From contig NZ_CP047420.1 of the NCBI RefSeq assembly GCF_009866655.1, forward strand, positions 3,286,001 through 3,350,000: a stretch of DNA of 64,000 nt. The letters are read 5' to 3'. This DNA comes from Rathayibacter sp. VKM Ac-2804 (GTDB lineage Bacteria > Actinomycetota > Actinomycetes > Actinomycetales > Microbacteriaceae). Positions 1-7,707 of this stretch are shown here, in pieces (position 1 is the stretch's first letter; each line of letters opens with the position of its first letter). The translations under genes and the position numbers were made by a program. The notes under the pieces are model-generated. The model saw only the letters and a list, made by a program, of their open reading frames with translations, was not told the origin of the DNA and ran no database searches.

Positions 1-186
1 CCGCCGCTGACGAGCGTGCGGCAGGACTTCGCCGAACTCGGCCGCCGCTGCGTGGCCGCGCTGCTGAGCCTGATCGAGGGCGAGCGCCCCGAGGCGTCGG
101 CGCCGATCGACCCGCAGCTGATCGTCCGCGGCTCCACCGCGGTGCCCCGCTCCGCTCCGGCCGCCGTCGGCGCGGCGCACCGATGA
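1..186 (+). CDS. LacI-family transcriptional regulator, C-terminal end (partial)
   Basis: The first frame is open from base 1 to a TGA at 184-186 and gives 61 residues. The text '[15 protein letters not shown]' followed by '..LIVRGSTA' is the usual end of LacI/GalR repressors: the last helix of the sugar-binding domain and the terminal 'P.LIVRxST' strand. The N-terminal DNA-binding domain lies outside the window. Its position directly upstream of a LacI-type operator (254-271) and of a sugar importer makes it the probable local repressor of that operon. This is inference from context, since the headpiece that decides the operator is not visible. Confidence 0.8.
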   Translation, partial: PPLTSVRQDFAELGRRCVAALLSLIEGERPEASAPIDPQLIVRGSTAVPRSAPAAVGAAHR

Positions 187-253
187 TCCGCGCCGTTATC
201 GAGTCGAGACATGCACGGTGGCACGATTGCCGCCGACAGGTCTAGCATCACTC

Positions 254-271
254 CATGTGATCGCTCACATG
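254..271. promoter_or_regulatory. LacI-type operator before sugar importer
   Basis: Two 7-base arms CATGTGA and TCACATG are perfect inverted copies around the spacer TCGC. The core TGTGATCGCTCACA differs by one base from the symmetric operator core TGTGAGCGCTCACA known for LacI-family repressors. It lies 70 bases before the GTG of the binding-protein gene, a few bases after a possible -10 (TAGCAT, 243-248), which suits a repressor blocking the promoter. Likely bound by the LacI-family protein whose 3' end is at 1-186. Confidence 0.7.
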
Positions 272-340
272 AGCGTCCCGCCGCCGCCGGCCCCCCGCGG
301 CAGCCCAGCACCCGCTGCATTCAATGACGAAGGAATCACA

Positions 341-1468
341 GTGACCACAATGAAGCGCGCACTCATCGCCGGCATCGCCGGTGGCGCGATGATCCTCTCC
401 CTCGCCGCCTGCTCGAGCGGCTCCGGCGACTCGGGCTCCGGCTCGGGCGACGGCGGCCTCGTCGGCGTCGCGATGCCGACGAAGTCCTCCGAGCGCTGGA
501 TCGCCGACGGCAACAACGTCAAGTCGCAGCTCGAGGAGGCCGGCTACCAGGTCGACCTGCAGTACGCCGAGGACGACATCCCCACCCAGGTCTCGCAGCT
601 CGAGAACATGATCACCAAGGGCGCCAAGGCCCTGATCGTCGCCTCGATCGACGGCACCACCCTCACCAGCGTCCTGGAGGAGGCCGCGGCGAACGACATC
701 CCCGTCATCGCCTACGACCGCCTCATCCGCGACTCCGAGAACGTGGACTACTACGCCACGTTCGACAACTACAAGGTCGGCGTCCAGCAGGCCACCTCGC
801 TCCTCGCGGGCCTCGGCCTGACCGACCTCGAGGGCACCGCCGCGGCGAGCGCCCCCGCCGGTCCGTTCAACATCGAGCTCTTCGCCGGCAGCCCCGACGA
901 CAACAACGCGACGTTCTTCTTCAACGGCGCGATGGACACCCTCAAGCCGTTCATCGACGCGGGCACCCTCGTCGTCGCGTCCGGTGAGACCGAGTTCAAC
1001 ACCGTCGCCACGCTGCGCTGGGACCCCGAGGTCGCCCAGAGCCGCATGGAGGACATCATCACCAAGACGTACTCCGACGGCTCGAAGATCCAGGGCGTCC
1101 TCTCGCCCTACGACGGCCTCAGCCGCGGCATCATCTCCGCGCTGACCGACGCCGGCTACACCGTGGGCACCGACTTCCCGGTCATCACCGGCCAGGACGC
1201 CGAGCTCGACTCGGTCAAGGCGATCATCTCGGGTGAGCAGTACGCGACCATCTACAAGGACACCCGCGAGCTCGCCAAGGAGGCCGTCTCCATGGCCCAG
1301 GCCGTCCTCGAGGGCACCGAGCCCGAGGTCAACGACACCGAGACGTACGACAACGGCGAGAAGGTCGTCCCGTCCTTCCTGCTCGAGCCGGTCATCGTCA
1401 CCAAGGACCAGATCCAGTCCGTGCTGGTCGACGGCGGCTACTACACCGACGCCGAGGTCAACGGCTAA
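341..1468 (+). CDS. chvE: multiple-monosaccharide ABC transporter substrate-binding lipoprotein (ChvE type)
   Basis: A 375-residue periplasmic-binding-protein homologue (PBP1 sugar-binding type). The start is taken at GTG 341, six bases after AGGA; an in-frame ATG at 350 is the alternative, and longer upstream starts would run through the operator. Residues 1-25 form a lipoprotein signal with lipobox LAAC, followed by a Ser/Gly linker, so the mature protein should be anchored outside the membrane. The body has typical sugar-binder segments ('IASIDGTTL', 'PVIAYDRLI', '[14 protein letters not shown]'). The C-terminal '[12 protein letters not shown]' is typical of ChvE/MmsA-associated binders. 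It heads the operon with the ATPase (1552) and permease (3078). Substrate cannot be read from the sequence; family members bind galactose, glucose, xylose or arabinose. Confidence 0.9.
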   Translation: MTTMKRALIAGIAGGAMILSLAACSSGSGDSGSGSGDGGLVGVAMPTKSSERWIADGNNVKSQLEEAGYQVDLQYAEDDIPTQVSQLENMITKGAKALIVASIDGTTLTSVLEEAAANDIPVIAYDRLIRDSENVDYYATFDNYKVGVQQATSLLAGLGLTDLEGTAAASAPAGPFNIELFAGSPDDNNATFFFNGAMDTLKPFIDAGTLVVASGETEFNTVATLRWDPEVAQSRMEDIITKTYSDGSKIQGVLSPYDGLSRGIISALTDAGYTVGTDFPVITGQDAELDSVKAIISGEQYATIYKDTRELAKEAVSMAQAVLEGTEPEVNDTETYDNGEKVVPSFLLEPVIVTKDQIQSVLVDGGYYTDAEVNG

Positions 1469-1499
1469 GCACCGCCTCCACTGAAGTCAGCACTACCCC

Positions 1500-1526
1500 G
1501 GGAGGGCGCCCATCGGGCGCCCTCCC
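1500..1526 (+). terminator. 12-bp hairpin between binding-protein and ATPase genes
   Basis: The arms 1500-1511 and 1515-1526 (GGGAGGGCGCCC and its exact complement) enclose a three-base loop. No T-tract follows. The hairpin sits in the only gap of the operon and leaves the ATPase ribosome-binding site (about 1537-1545) free. It probably acts as a partial terminator or a 3'-end stabiliser that keeps the binding protein more abundant than the membrane parts. This is a common arrangement in ABC operons. Confidence 0.75.
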
Positions 1527-1551
1527 CCACTACGAAGGAAGGGAGGCACGC

Positions 1552-3081
1552 GTGACCACGAACATCCTCGAGATGCGCGGCATCACCAAGACGTTCCCGG
1601 GCGTGAAGGCGCTCCAGGACGTCACGCTGAACGCCGAGCGCGGCGAAGTCCACGCGATCTGCGGAGAGAACGGCGCCGGCAAGTCGACGCTGATGAAGGT
1701 GCTGTCGGGCGTGTACCCGCACGGCACGTACGAGGGCGACATCGTCTTCGAGGACGAGGTGATGCAGTTCGCCAGCATCCGCGACTCGGAGGCGAAGGGC
1801 ATCGTCATCATCCACCAGGAGCTGGCCCTCAGCCCCTACCTCTCCATCGCGGAGAACATCTTCCTCGGCAACGAGGTCCGCGGCTTCGCCGGTCTGATCG
1901 ACTGGAACAAGACCAACGCGGAGGCGGCCTCGCTGCTCGCCCGGGTCGGCTTGAAGGAGAACCCCACCACCAAGATCCAGGACATCGGAGTCGGCAAGCA
2001 GCAGCTCGTCGAGATCGCCAAGGCGCTCTCCAAGCGGGTCAAGCTGCTCATCCTCGACGAGCCCACCGCGGCGCTCAACGACGAGGACTCCGACCACCTG
2101 CTCGATCTGATCCTGCACCTCAAGCAGCAGGGCATCACGTCGCTGATCATCAGCCACAAGCTCAACGAGATCAAGAAGATCGCCGACACCGTCACGGTCA
2201 TCCGCGACGGCAAGACGATCGAGACGATCGCGCACGACGACGTGACCGAGGACCGGATCATCAAGGACATGGTCGGCCGCGACCTCGACCACCGCTACCC
2301 GGACCACACGCCGCACATCGGCGAGGAGATCCTCCGCGTCGTCGACTGGACCGCGCACCACCCGCAGGACCCGACGCGCGTCATGGTCGACAAGGTGAAC
2401 CTCACCGTGCACCGCGGCGAGATCGTTGGCATCGCGGGCCTGATGGGCGCCGGCCGCACCGAGTTCGCGATGAGCCTCTTCGGCCGCTCCTACGGCAGCC
2501 GCATCTCCGGCCAGGTCTTCAAGGCCGGCAAGGAGATCAAGATGCGCAACGTGTCGGAGGCGATCGCCCACGGGCTCGCCTACGCCACCGAGGACCGCAA
2601 GCACTACGGCCTCAACCTGATCGACGACATCAAGCGGAACATCTCGCTCGCGTCGCTGCCCAAGGTGTCCAGCGCCGGACTCGTCGACGACAACCGCGAG
2701 TTCGAGGTCGCCAACGAGTACCGCGGCAGCATGAACATCAAGTCGCCGACCGTGCTCGCCAAGACCGGGAAGCTCTCCGGCGGCAACCAGCAGAAGGTCG
2801 TCCTGTCGAAGTGGATCTACTCCGACCCGGACGTCCTGATCCTCGACGAGCCGACCCGCGGCATCGACGTGGGCGCGAAGTACGAGATCTACACCATCAT
2901 CAACCGGCTCGCGGCGGAGGGTAAGGGGATCATCGTCATCTCCTCCGAGCTGCCCGAGCTGCTCGGCATCTGCGACCGCGTCTACGCGCTGTCGGAGGGC
3001 CGCATCACGGGCGAGCTGCCCATCGCCGAGGCCACGCCCGAGGCAGTCCTCACCCTCATGACCCAGGAGAAGCAACGATGA
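1552..3081 (+). CDS. gguA: sugar ABC transporter ATP-binding protein, two nucleotide-binding domains
   Basis: A 509-residue double-domain ATPase of the RbsA/MglA/GguA class that energises monosaccharide uptake. The N-terminal half has Walker [10 protein letters not shown] near residue 40 and Walker B '[11 protein letters not shown]' near 165. The C-terminal half has the signature '[14 protein letters not shown]' and Walker B '[14 protein letters not shown]'. Its Walker A position is occupied by 'GLMGAGRTE', the usual degenerate form in this class. The start is GTG 1552 after a good GGAAGGGAGG ribosome-binding site. The TGA overlaps the permease ATG by four bases (ATGA), which implies translational coupling. 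The length is normal for the family. Confidence 0.95.
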   Translation: MTTNILEMRGITKTFPGVKALQDVTLNAERGEVHAICGENGAGKSTLMKVLSGVYPHGTYEGDIVFEDEVMQFASIRDSEAKGIVIIHQELALSPYLSIAENIFLGNEVRGFAGLIDWNKTNAEAASLLARVGLKENPTTKIQDIGVGKQQLVEIAKALSKRVKLLILDEPTAALNDEDSDHLLDLILHLKQQGITSLIISHKLNEIKKIADTVTVIRDGKTIETIAHDDVTEDRIIKDMVGRDLDHRYPDHTPHIGEEILRVVDWTAHHPQDPTRVMVDKVNLTVHRGEIVGIAGLMGAGRTEFAMSLFGRSYGSRISGQVFKAGKEIKMRNVSEAIAHGLAYATEDRKHYGLNLIDDIKRNISLASLPKVSSAGLVDDNREFEVANEYRGSMNIKSPTVLAKTGKLSGGNQQKVVLSKWIYSDPDVLILDEPTRGIDVGAKYEIYTIINRLAAEGKGIIVISSELPELLGICDRVYALSEGRITGELPIAEATPEAVLTLMTQEKQR

Positions 3082-4316
3082 CCGATCTGCAGAACACCCC
3101 GCCGACGGCGGCGGGAGCGCAGGTGAACCCCACCGAGAACGCGTTCACCAAGCGCCTCAGCCACGTCCTCAGCGACCTGGGCAAGAACGGCATCTTCCTC
3201 GCCCTGATCGTGGTGGTGCTGCTCTTCCAGATCATGACCAACGGGATCCTCCTGCGTCCGCAGAACATCTCGAACCTGATCGTCCAGAACGGCTACATCC
3301 TCATCCTCGCCATCGGCATGGTGATGGTCATCGTGGCCGGGCACATCGACCTCTCGGTCGGCTCCATCGCCGCGTTCGTCGGCGCCATGTCCGGTGTCTT
3401 CGCCGTCAACATGGGCCTGCCGTGGTTCGTCTCGATCGTGCTCTCGCTGCTCATCGGAGCTCTGGTGGGCGCCTGGCAGGGCTTCTGGATCGCGTTCGTG
3501 GGGATACCCGCGTTCATCGTGACCTTGGCGGGCATGCTGATCTTCCGCGGCCTGGCGCTCGTCGTCCTCGGCAACGCGAACATCGGCTCGTTCCCGATCG
3601 AGTACCGCGCCCTGGGCAACGGCTTCCTCACCGACCTGTTCGGCGAGACCGAGGGTCTCGACCCGCTGTCGCTCGGCGTCGGCGCGCTCGCGATCATCGC
3701 GTTCACCGTGCAGTCGGTCCGCACCCGCCGCGGCCGCCAGAAGTACAACCAGGGTGTCGAGCCGGGCGCCTGGTTCGTCACCAAGCTCGTCCTCATCGCG
3801 CTCGTCGTCGCCGCGTTCGCCTTCGCGCTCTCGTCGTTCAAGGGCATCCCGGTGACCCTGATCGTCCTGGCCGTGCTCGTCCTCGTCTACGGCGTCGTGA
3901 TGAACCGCTCGGTCTTCGGCCGCCACGTCTACGCCATCGGCGGCAACCTGCACGCCGCGGAGCTCTCGGGCATCAAGACGCGCAACGTCACCTTCTGGCT
4001 GTTCGTCAACATGGGCGTCCTCGCGGCGCTGGCCGGTCTCGTCTTCACCGCCCGCCTCAACCTGGCGGGTCCGAAGGCCGGCGACGGCTTCGAGCTCGAG
4101 GCCATCTCGGCCGCGTTCATCGGCGGCGCGGCCGTCCAGGGCGGCGTCGGCACCATCGGCGGCGCGATCCTCGGTGGTCTGATCATCGGCGTCCTGAACA
4201 ACGGCATGTCGATCATGGGCATCGGCATCGAGTGGCAGCAGGCGGTCAAGGGCCTCGTGCTCCTGCTCGCGGTCGCCTTCGACGTCTACAACAAGCGCCG
4301 CTCCGGCGGACGCTAG
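3078..4316 (+). CDS. gguB: sugar ABC transporter permease (GguB/MmsB type)
   Basis: A 412-residue polytopic membrane protein of the RbsC/XylH family that forms the channel of the monosaccharide importer. About ten hydrophobic segments are visible. The conserved stretches are '[16 protein letters not shown]' near residue 95, '[17 protein letters not shown]' near 145 and the EAA-like loop '[19 protein letters not shown]' near 340. The central insertion '[18 protein letters not shown]' is typical of the longer GguB/MmsB branch. Translation is coupled to the ATPase by ATGA overlap. No terminator is obvious behind it; the next gene starts 12 bases later. Confidence 0.93.
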   Translation: MTDLQNTPPTAAGAQVNPTENAFTKRLSHVLSDLGKNGIFLALIVVVLLFQIMTNGILLRPQNISNLIVQNGYILILAIGMVMVIVAGHIDLSVGSIAAFVGAMSGVFAVNMGLPWFVSIVLSLLIGALVGAWQGFWIAFVGIPAFIVTLAGMLIFRGLALVVLGNANIGSFPIEYRALGNGFLTDLFGETEGLDPLSLGVGALAIIAFTVQSVRTRRGRQKYNQGVEPGAWFVTKLVLIALVVAAFAFALSSFKGIPVTLIVLAVLVLVYGVVMNRSVFGRHVYAIGGNLHAAELSGIKTRNVTFWLFVNMGVLAALAGLVFTARLNLAGPKAGDGFELEAISAAFIGGAAVQGGVGTIGGAILGGLIIGVLNNGMSIMGIGIEWQQAVKGLVLLLAVAFDVYNKRRSGGR

Positions 4317-4327
4317 CCGCTCCGGTC

Positions 4328-4930
4328 GTGGCCGACTGGTCGCGGTTCCTGCCGCTCAGCTCCGGAGCCTCGGTCGACGAGTCGGGGGTCAGCAACGACT
4401 GGCGCCCGCTCGTCGCGGATCGGCTCGACCGGCTCGCCGTCCTGGCCGCCTCCCCCTCCTTCACGGAGGGCGGGGCGGCCAGTGCCGTCTCCACCCCTCT
4501 TCTCGGCGCCCTCGTCGTGCGGCTCTCCAGCAGTACGACGCAGCGGCTCGCCTCCCGCCTCGGCGCTCGCGAGGCCGCCGATCCCCCCGCCCCGGCAGCG
4601 CTGCCGGCGGCGATCACCGCCCTCGCGACCGCCCGCCGCGCCGGTCGCGGCCCCACCGGCGTCGCCGAGCTCGTCGAGGTCGTCCGCGTCGAGCTGGCCC
4701 TCGCCCCGGAGACGGTCCTCCCCGAGAAGGTCTCCGGCGCCGTCGCGCTCGACCGCTTCCTCCGCGCGCCGCTCGCCATCCGCGCCGCCGCCCGCGGCAG
4801 CTCCCTCGTGCCGACGGACGCCTCCTGGTCGCTCGGCTCCGGCCCCGCCGTCCGCGCGCCGGCCACCGAGATCCTGCTCTTCCTGCTCGACCTCGGCCCC
4901 TTCCCCACCTCGGTCGCGCCGGAGGAGTAG
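4328..4930 (+). CDS. hypothetical protein, cytosolic, co-oriented with sugar operon
   Basis: A 200-residue reading frame from GTG 4328, only 12 bases after the permease stop, with strong G/C third positions throughout, so it is very probably coding. No ribosome-binding site is clear. The protein is Ala/Leu/Arg-rich with no signal peptide, membrane segment or motif I recognise. Predicted content is mostly helical, for example 'ALVVRLSSSTTQRLASRLG' and 'AITALATARRAG'. It ends 'LLFLLDLGPFPTSVAPEE'. It may be cotranscribed with the importer, but nothing ties it to sugar use. The antisense frame over the same DNA is low-complexity and is rejected. Confidence 0.6.
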   Translation: MADWSRFLPLSSGASVDESGVSNDWRPLVADRLDRLAVLAASPSFTEGGAASAVSTPLLGALVVRLSSSTTQRLASRLGAREAADPPAPAALPAAITALATARRAGRGPTGVAELVEVVRVELALAPETVLPEKVSGAVALDRFLRAPLAIRAAARGSSLVPTDASWSLGSGPAVRAPATEILLFLLDLGPFPTSVAPEE

Positions 4931-4978
4931 CGAGCGCCAGAATCCGGACGATCGACGCCTGCCGAGAGTCCCGCTGAC

Positions 4979-5007
4979 GACGGATGTGAAGATGTTTCAC
5001 GTCCGTC
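4979..5007. promoter_or_regulatory. 12-base inverted repeat upstream of small secreted protein gene
   Basis: The arms 4979-4990 (GACGGATGTGAA) and 4996-5007 (TTCACGTCCGTC) pair except for one G-T position, around a five-base spacer. The sequence runs into the pyrimidine tract TTCTCCTTCTCC. It could be an operator for the gene at 5035 or the terminator of the gene ending at 4930. The short T-poor tail makes the terminator reading uncertain. Confidence 0.5.
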
Positions 5008-5034
5008 TTCTCCTTCTCCGCTCCGAGGATCTCC

Positions 5035-5547
5035 ATGACCACGCTCCACCACGACCGCCCGACGACCTCCGGCCGGCGTCGCCCCCGCTCCCTCGACATC
5101 GCGGTCGCGACCGCACTGACCGTCGGTCTCCTCGGCGGTGCGGCCACCGCCGCCCACGCCGAGGCCCCTTCGACGGGGTCGCCTGCGCCCTCGTCGGGAG
5201 TCGCCGCTCCCGTCGAGCACCCCGGCATCGACGGGCACTTCACCGGAGTGCTCGACACCGAGGACGGCCGACCCGTCACCGTCGGCACGTACATCACCTG
5301 GACCGCTGAACTCGCCAACACCGGCGACGTCGAGATCCGCACCATCCACGGCATCGACGTCAACCTCGCCCCCGGCGAGACCACCACCAACTTCTCCTGG
5401 CGGAAGCAGGTCACCCAGGCCGACCTCGACGCCGGCACGGCCACCATCAGCTTCCCCTACGACGCCACCACCGCCTCCGGCCTGGCCTTCACCTCCCCCG
5501 CCATCACCGGCACCCTCGCCCTGCCGCCGCGGCCGGCGGCGAACTGA
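5035..5547 (+). CDS. small secreted protein with a DUF7507/DUF11-like domain
   Basis: A 170-residue protein with an Arg-rich N-terminus and a hydrophobic stretch (about residues 22-43) ending AAHA, a good signal-peptidase I site. After a short Ser/Pro linker there is one beta-sandwich repeat: 'YITWTAELANTGDVEIRTI', then 'LAPGETTTN', then 'VTQADLDAGTATI'. The 'TNTG', 'LAPGE' and 'TQADLDAG' pattern is the hallmark of DUF7507/DUF11 surface repeats. Those normally occur as many copies in large adhesins; here there is a single copy with no LPXTG or membrane tail, so it should be released. Function unknown. Confidence 0.75.
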   Translation: MTTLHHDRPTTSGRRRPRSLDIAVATALTVGLLGGAATAAHAEAPSTGSPAPSSGVAAPVEHPGIDGHFTGVLDTEDGRPVTVGTYITWTAELANTGDVEIRTIHGIDVNLAPGETTTNFSWRKQVTQADLDAGTATISFPYDATTASGLAFTSPAITGTLALPPRPAAN

Positions 5548-5573
5548 CGCGAGCCCTGGAGTCGAGGGACTGC

Positions 5574-5939
5574 ATGCCACCCCGCAGGGAACACGCGACG
5601 GGAGAACCCTGCGCAGGAGGCGCCGGGTCGCCCTCCACGAGCAGCCGCGTCCTCGCCCGTCAGGACCTCCTCGCCCTGCGCGGACTCGTCAACACTCTCC
5701 ATTCGCTCCTGCTGGCCGAGATCGTCGACAGTCATGCGGTCGGCAGGATCAGGGTGTCGCTGAACGAGACCGGTCTCCTCGCGGGAACGGAGGCCACCGA
5801 TCCCGCCGACATCGACATCCGCCAGGCACTCGAGGACCTCTTCCACCGGTTGCTCTACGTCCTGGAGGAGACGGACGAGGTCGACGGCCGTCATCCCGTC
5901 TGGTCGGGTGATGACGAGAGCGCGTCCGGCACGTCGTAG
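5574..5939 (+). CDS. hypothetical protein, 121 residues
   Basis: A short frame 26 bases after the secreted-protein gene, with good codon bias from about residue 25 on. The N-terminal 25 residues are Gly/Ser/Pro-rich and the start may lie further in. The rest is helical and acidic ('QDLLALRGLVNTLHSLLLAEIVD', 'ALEDLFHRLLYVLEE'). No signal, membrane segment or recognisable motif. I cannot assign a function. An antisense frame covers it, but its composition is poorer. Confidence 0.5.
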   Translation: MPPRREHATGEPCAGGAGSPSTSSRVLARQDLLALRGLVNTLHSLLLAEIVDSHAVGRIRVSLNETGLLAGTEATDPADIDIRQALEDLFHRLLYVLEETDEVDGRHPVWSGDDESASGTS

Positions 5940-6048
5940 AGAGGGCTCTCCCCGCGACGCCCTGTGGAGGTCGTCACGTCTCGGCTCGTCGGTCGGGCGG
6001 GCCTGCTGCCGCGGACTCGTCCACCGGAGCCGGCCGTAGCATCGGAGG

Positions 6049-7428
6049 ATGACGCGCTCACTGCCGAGAAGCACCCCCTCCGCCCACGACCTCGACGCCG
6101 CGGGCGTCCTCGATCTGCTCGACGCGATCGAGGCCGCGCCCGGTGTCGAGCTGCACGGCCTGATGGTCGTGCACGGCGGCGACGTGGTCGCGGAGGGCTG
6201 GTGGGCTCCGTACTCCGCCGAGCGGCTGCACCTGCTCTACTCGCTCAGCAAGAGCTTCACCTCGGCGGCGGTCGGCCTCGCGGTCGGCGAGGGGCTCGTC
6301 GATCTCGATGCGACCGTCCTCTCCTACTTCCCCGAGCTCGACGCCGAGGTGACGGATCCGCGCTCCCGGGCACTCCGCGTCCGGCACGTCCTCGCGATGG
6401 CGAGCGGCCACTCCGCCGAGACGATCGACCGGGCCCGTGAGCTCGATCCCGTCGACATGGTCCGCGGCTTCCTGCTGCTGCCGCCCGAGCAGGAGCCCGG
6501 CAGCGTCTTCGCCTACAACCAGCCCTGCACCTTCGCGGCCGCGGCGATCGTGCAGCGCGTCACCGGTCAGTCGTTGACCGAGTACCTCCGCCCCCGGCTG
6601 CTCGATCCGCTCGGCATCGGCGAGGTCGCCTGGATCCGCGACGCCTCCGACCGCGAGATCGGCTACAGCGGGATGCACACCACGACCGAGGCGGCCGCCG
6701 CCCTGGGACAGCTGCACCTGCGGGAGGGCCGCTGGGGCGACCGCGCGATCCTCTCGCCGGAGTGGGTGGCCGAGGCGTCCACCGCGCAGGTCGCCACTCC
6801 CCCGAACGACGGACCGGACTGGGAGCAGGGCTACGGCTTCCAGTTCTGGCGCTCGCTGCACGGCTACCGTGCCGACGGCGCCTACGGCCAGTTCAGCCTG
6901 ATCGTTCCGGAGCACGACCTCGTCGTCGCGATCACCGGCCAGAGCACCGACACCGGCGCGCTGCTCGCGGCGGTGTGGGAGCACCTGCTGCCGGCGGTCG
7001 GCCGCGGATCGACGGCGGACGCCGACGCGCAGCTGCTCGAGCGCCTCGGCTCGCTCGGGCTCGCGCCGCTCCCCGCTCCGTCCACCGCCCCCGAGCCCGC
7101 GCGCTTCACGGCTGCGGCCGACTCGGCGGTCCGCTCGCTGACCGCGGTGGAGATCGCGGGCGACGACGCCGGCTGGACCCTCGCGCTGATCGAGGGCGAG
7201 GAGCGGCTGCTGCTCGCACCCGGCTCCGGCGAGTGGGTCGTCACCGACGTCGTCGCGGCGAGCGCCGGCACGGGCGAGGGCGGCACCCTCCTGGTCGACG
7301 TGATCTTCCTCGAGACGCCGCACCGCCTGCACCTCGTGCTCGACCCCGCCGCCGGCAGCGTCTCGGCGCGCTGGGCGACGGAGCCGCTGCACGAGGGGCC
7401 GCTCGCGCTGCTGCGCGCCCCGCGCTGA
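6049..7428 (+). CDS. serine hydrolase, beta-lactamase/DD-peptidase (AmpC-like) fold
   Basis: A 459-residue protein of the class C beta-lactamase-like hydrolase family (Pfam Beta-lactamase). The nucleophile motif S-L-S-K is at residues 65-68 and the second-site motif Y-N at 'FAYNQPC' (about 155). The HxG/KTG strand is replaced by 'GAYGQF', as in many family members. There is no signal peptide, so it is probably cytosolic: an esterase or D-amino peptide hydrolase, substrate unknown. The C-terminal 130 residues form an extra domain. A -10 element TAGCAT (6037-6042) lies six bases before the ATG, so the mRNA may be leaderless, although GGAGG directly abuts the start. Confidence 0.88.
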   Translation: MTRSLPRSTPSAHDLDAAGVLDLLDAIEAAPGVELHGLMVVHGGDVVAEGWWAPYSAERLHLLYSLSKSFTSAAVGLAVGEGLVDLDATVLSYFPELDAEVTDPRSRALRVRHVLAMASGHSAETIDRARELDPVDMVRGFLLLPPEQEPGSVFAYNQPCTFAAAAIVQRVTGQSLTEYLRPRLLDPLGIGEVAWIRDASDREIGYSGMHTTTEAAAALGQLHLREGRWGDRAILSPEWVAEASTAQVATPPNDGPDWEQGYGFQFWRSLHGYRADGAYGQFSLIVPEHDLVVAITGQSTDTGALLAAVWEHLLPAVGRGSTADADAQLLERLGSLGLAPLPAPSTAPEPARFTAAADSAVRSLTAVEIAGDDAGWTLALIEGEERLLLAPGSGEWVVTDVVAASAGTGEGGTLLVDVIFLETPHRLHLVLDPAAGSVSARWATEPLHEGPLALLRAPR

Positions 7429-7472
7429 GCCGGGGCTCCTCACTCAGGGCCCTGCGCGAAGGGACCGGCGAC

Positions 7473-7497
7473 GGGCCCCGCACACTCTGCGGGGCCC
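7473..7497 (+). terminator. 10-bp hairpin after serine hydrolase gene
   Basis: GGGCCCCGCA (7473-7482) and TGCGGGGCCC (7488-7497) pair perfectly around CACTC. It lies 45 bases after the hydrolase stop. The tail is not T-rich, as is common in high-GC actinobacteria. Confidence 0.7.
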
Positions 7498-7664
7498 CGT
7501 TCACGTCCACTCGCGAGCTCCGACGCAGGCGAGTGGACCCGTGTCGGGGTCTGCGGACGGGGCGGGACCCGTTTCGCGTCCGCTTGGCGCGGAGGCGCCT
7601 ACGTCGATCCATTCGGCGCACTGGTCTCGCGGAACGTCGGTGGTCCGCTGTAGCGTCGAGAGCG

Positions 7665-7682
7665 GATGTTAACGTCAACATC
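7665..7682. promoter_or_regulatory. LacI-type operator before GH43 gene
   Basis: An 18-base near-perfect palindrome, GATGTTAACGTCAACATC, in which eight of nine base pairs match. It resembles the TGTTAACGTTAACA-type operators of LacI/GalR sugar regulators. It ends 25 bases before the ATG at 7708, so a repressor there would cover the promoter start or leader. The regulator itself is not identified in the window. Confidence 0.65.
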
Positions 7683-7707
7683 GTCCCGGCGTGCAAAGGA
7701 GCACAGC

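Noticed and set aside
3422..4327. Long second frame overlapping gguB and running into the gene at 4328
   Set aside because: It is an Arg/Gly/Pro-rich alternative reading of gguB; only the portion from GTG 4328 has normal codon bias.
5457..6074. 205-codon minus-strand frame over 5574-5939
   Set aside because: Weaker codon bias than the plus-strand frame and no start signal; not fully excluded.
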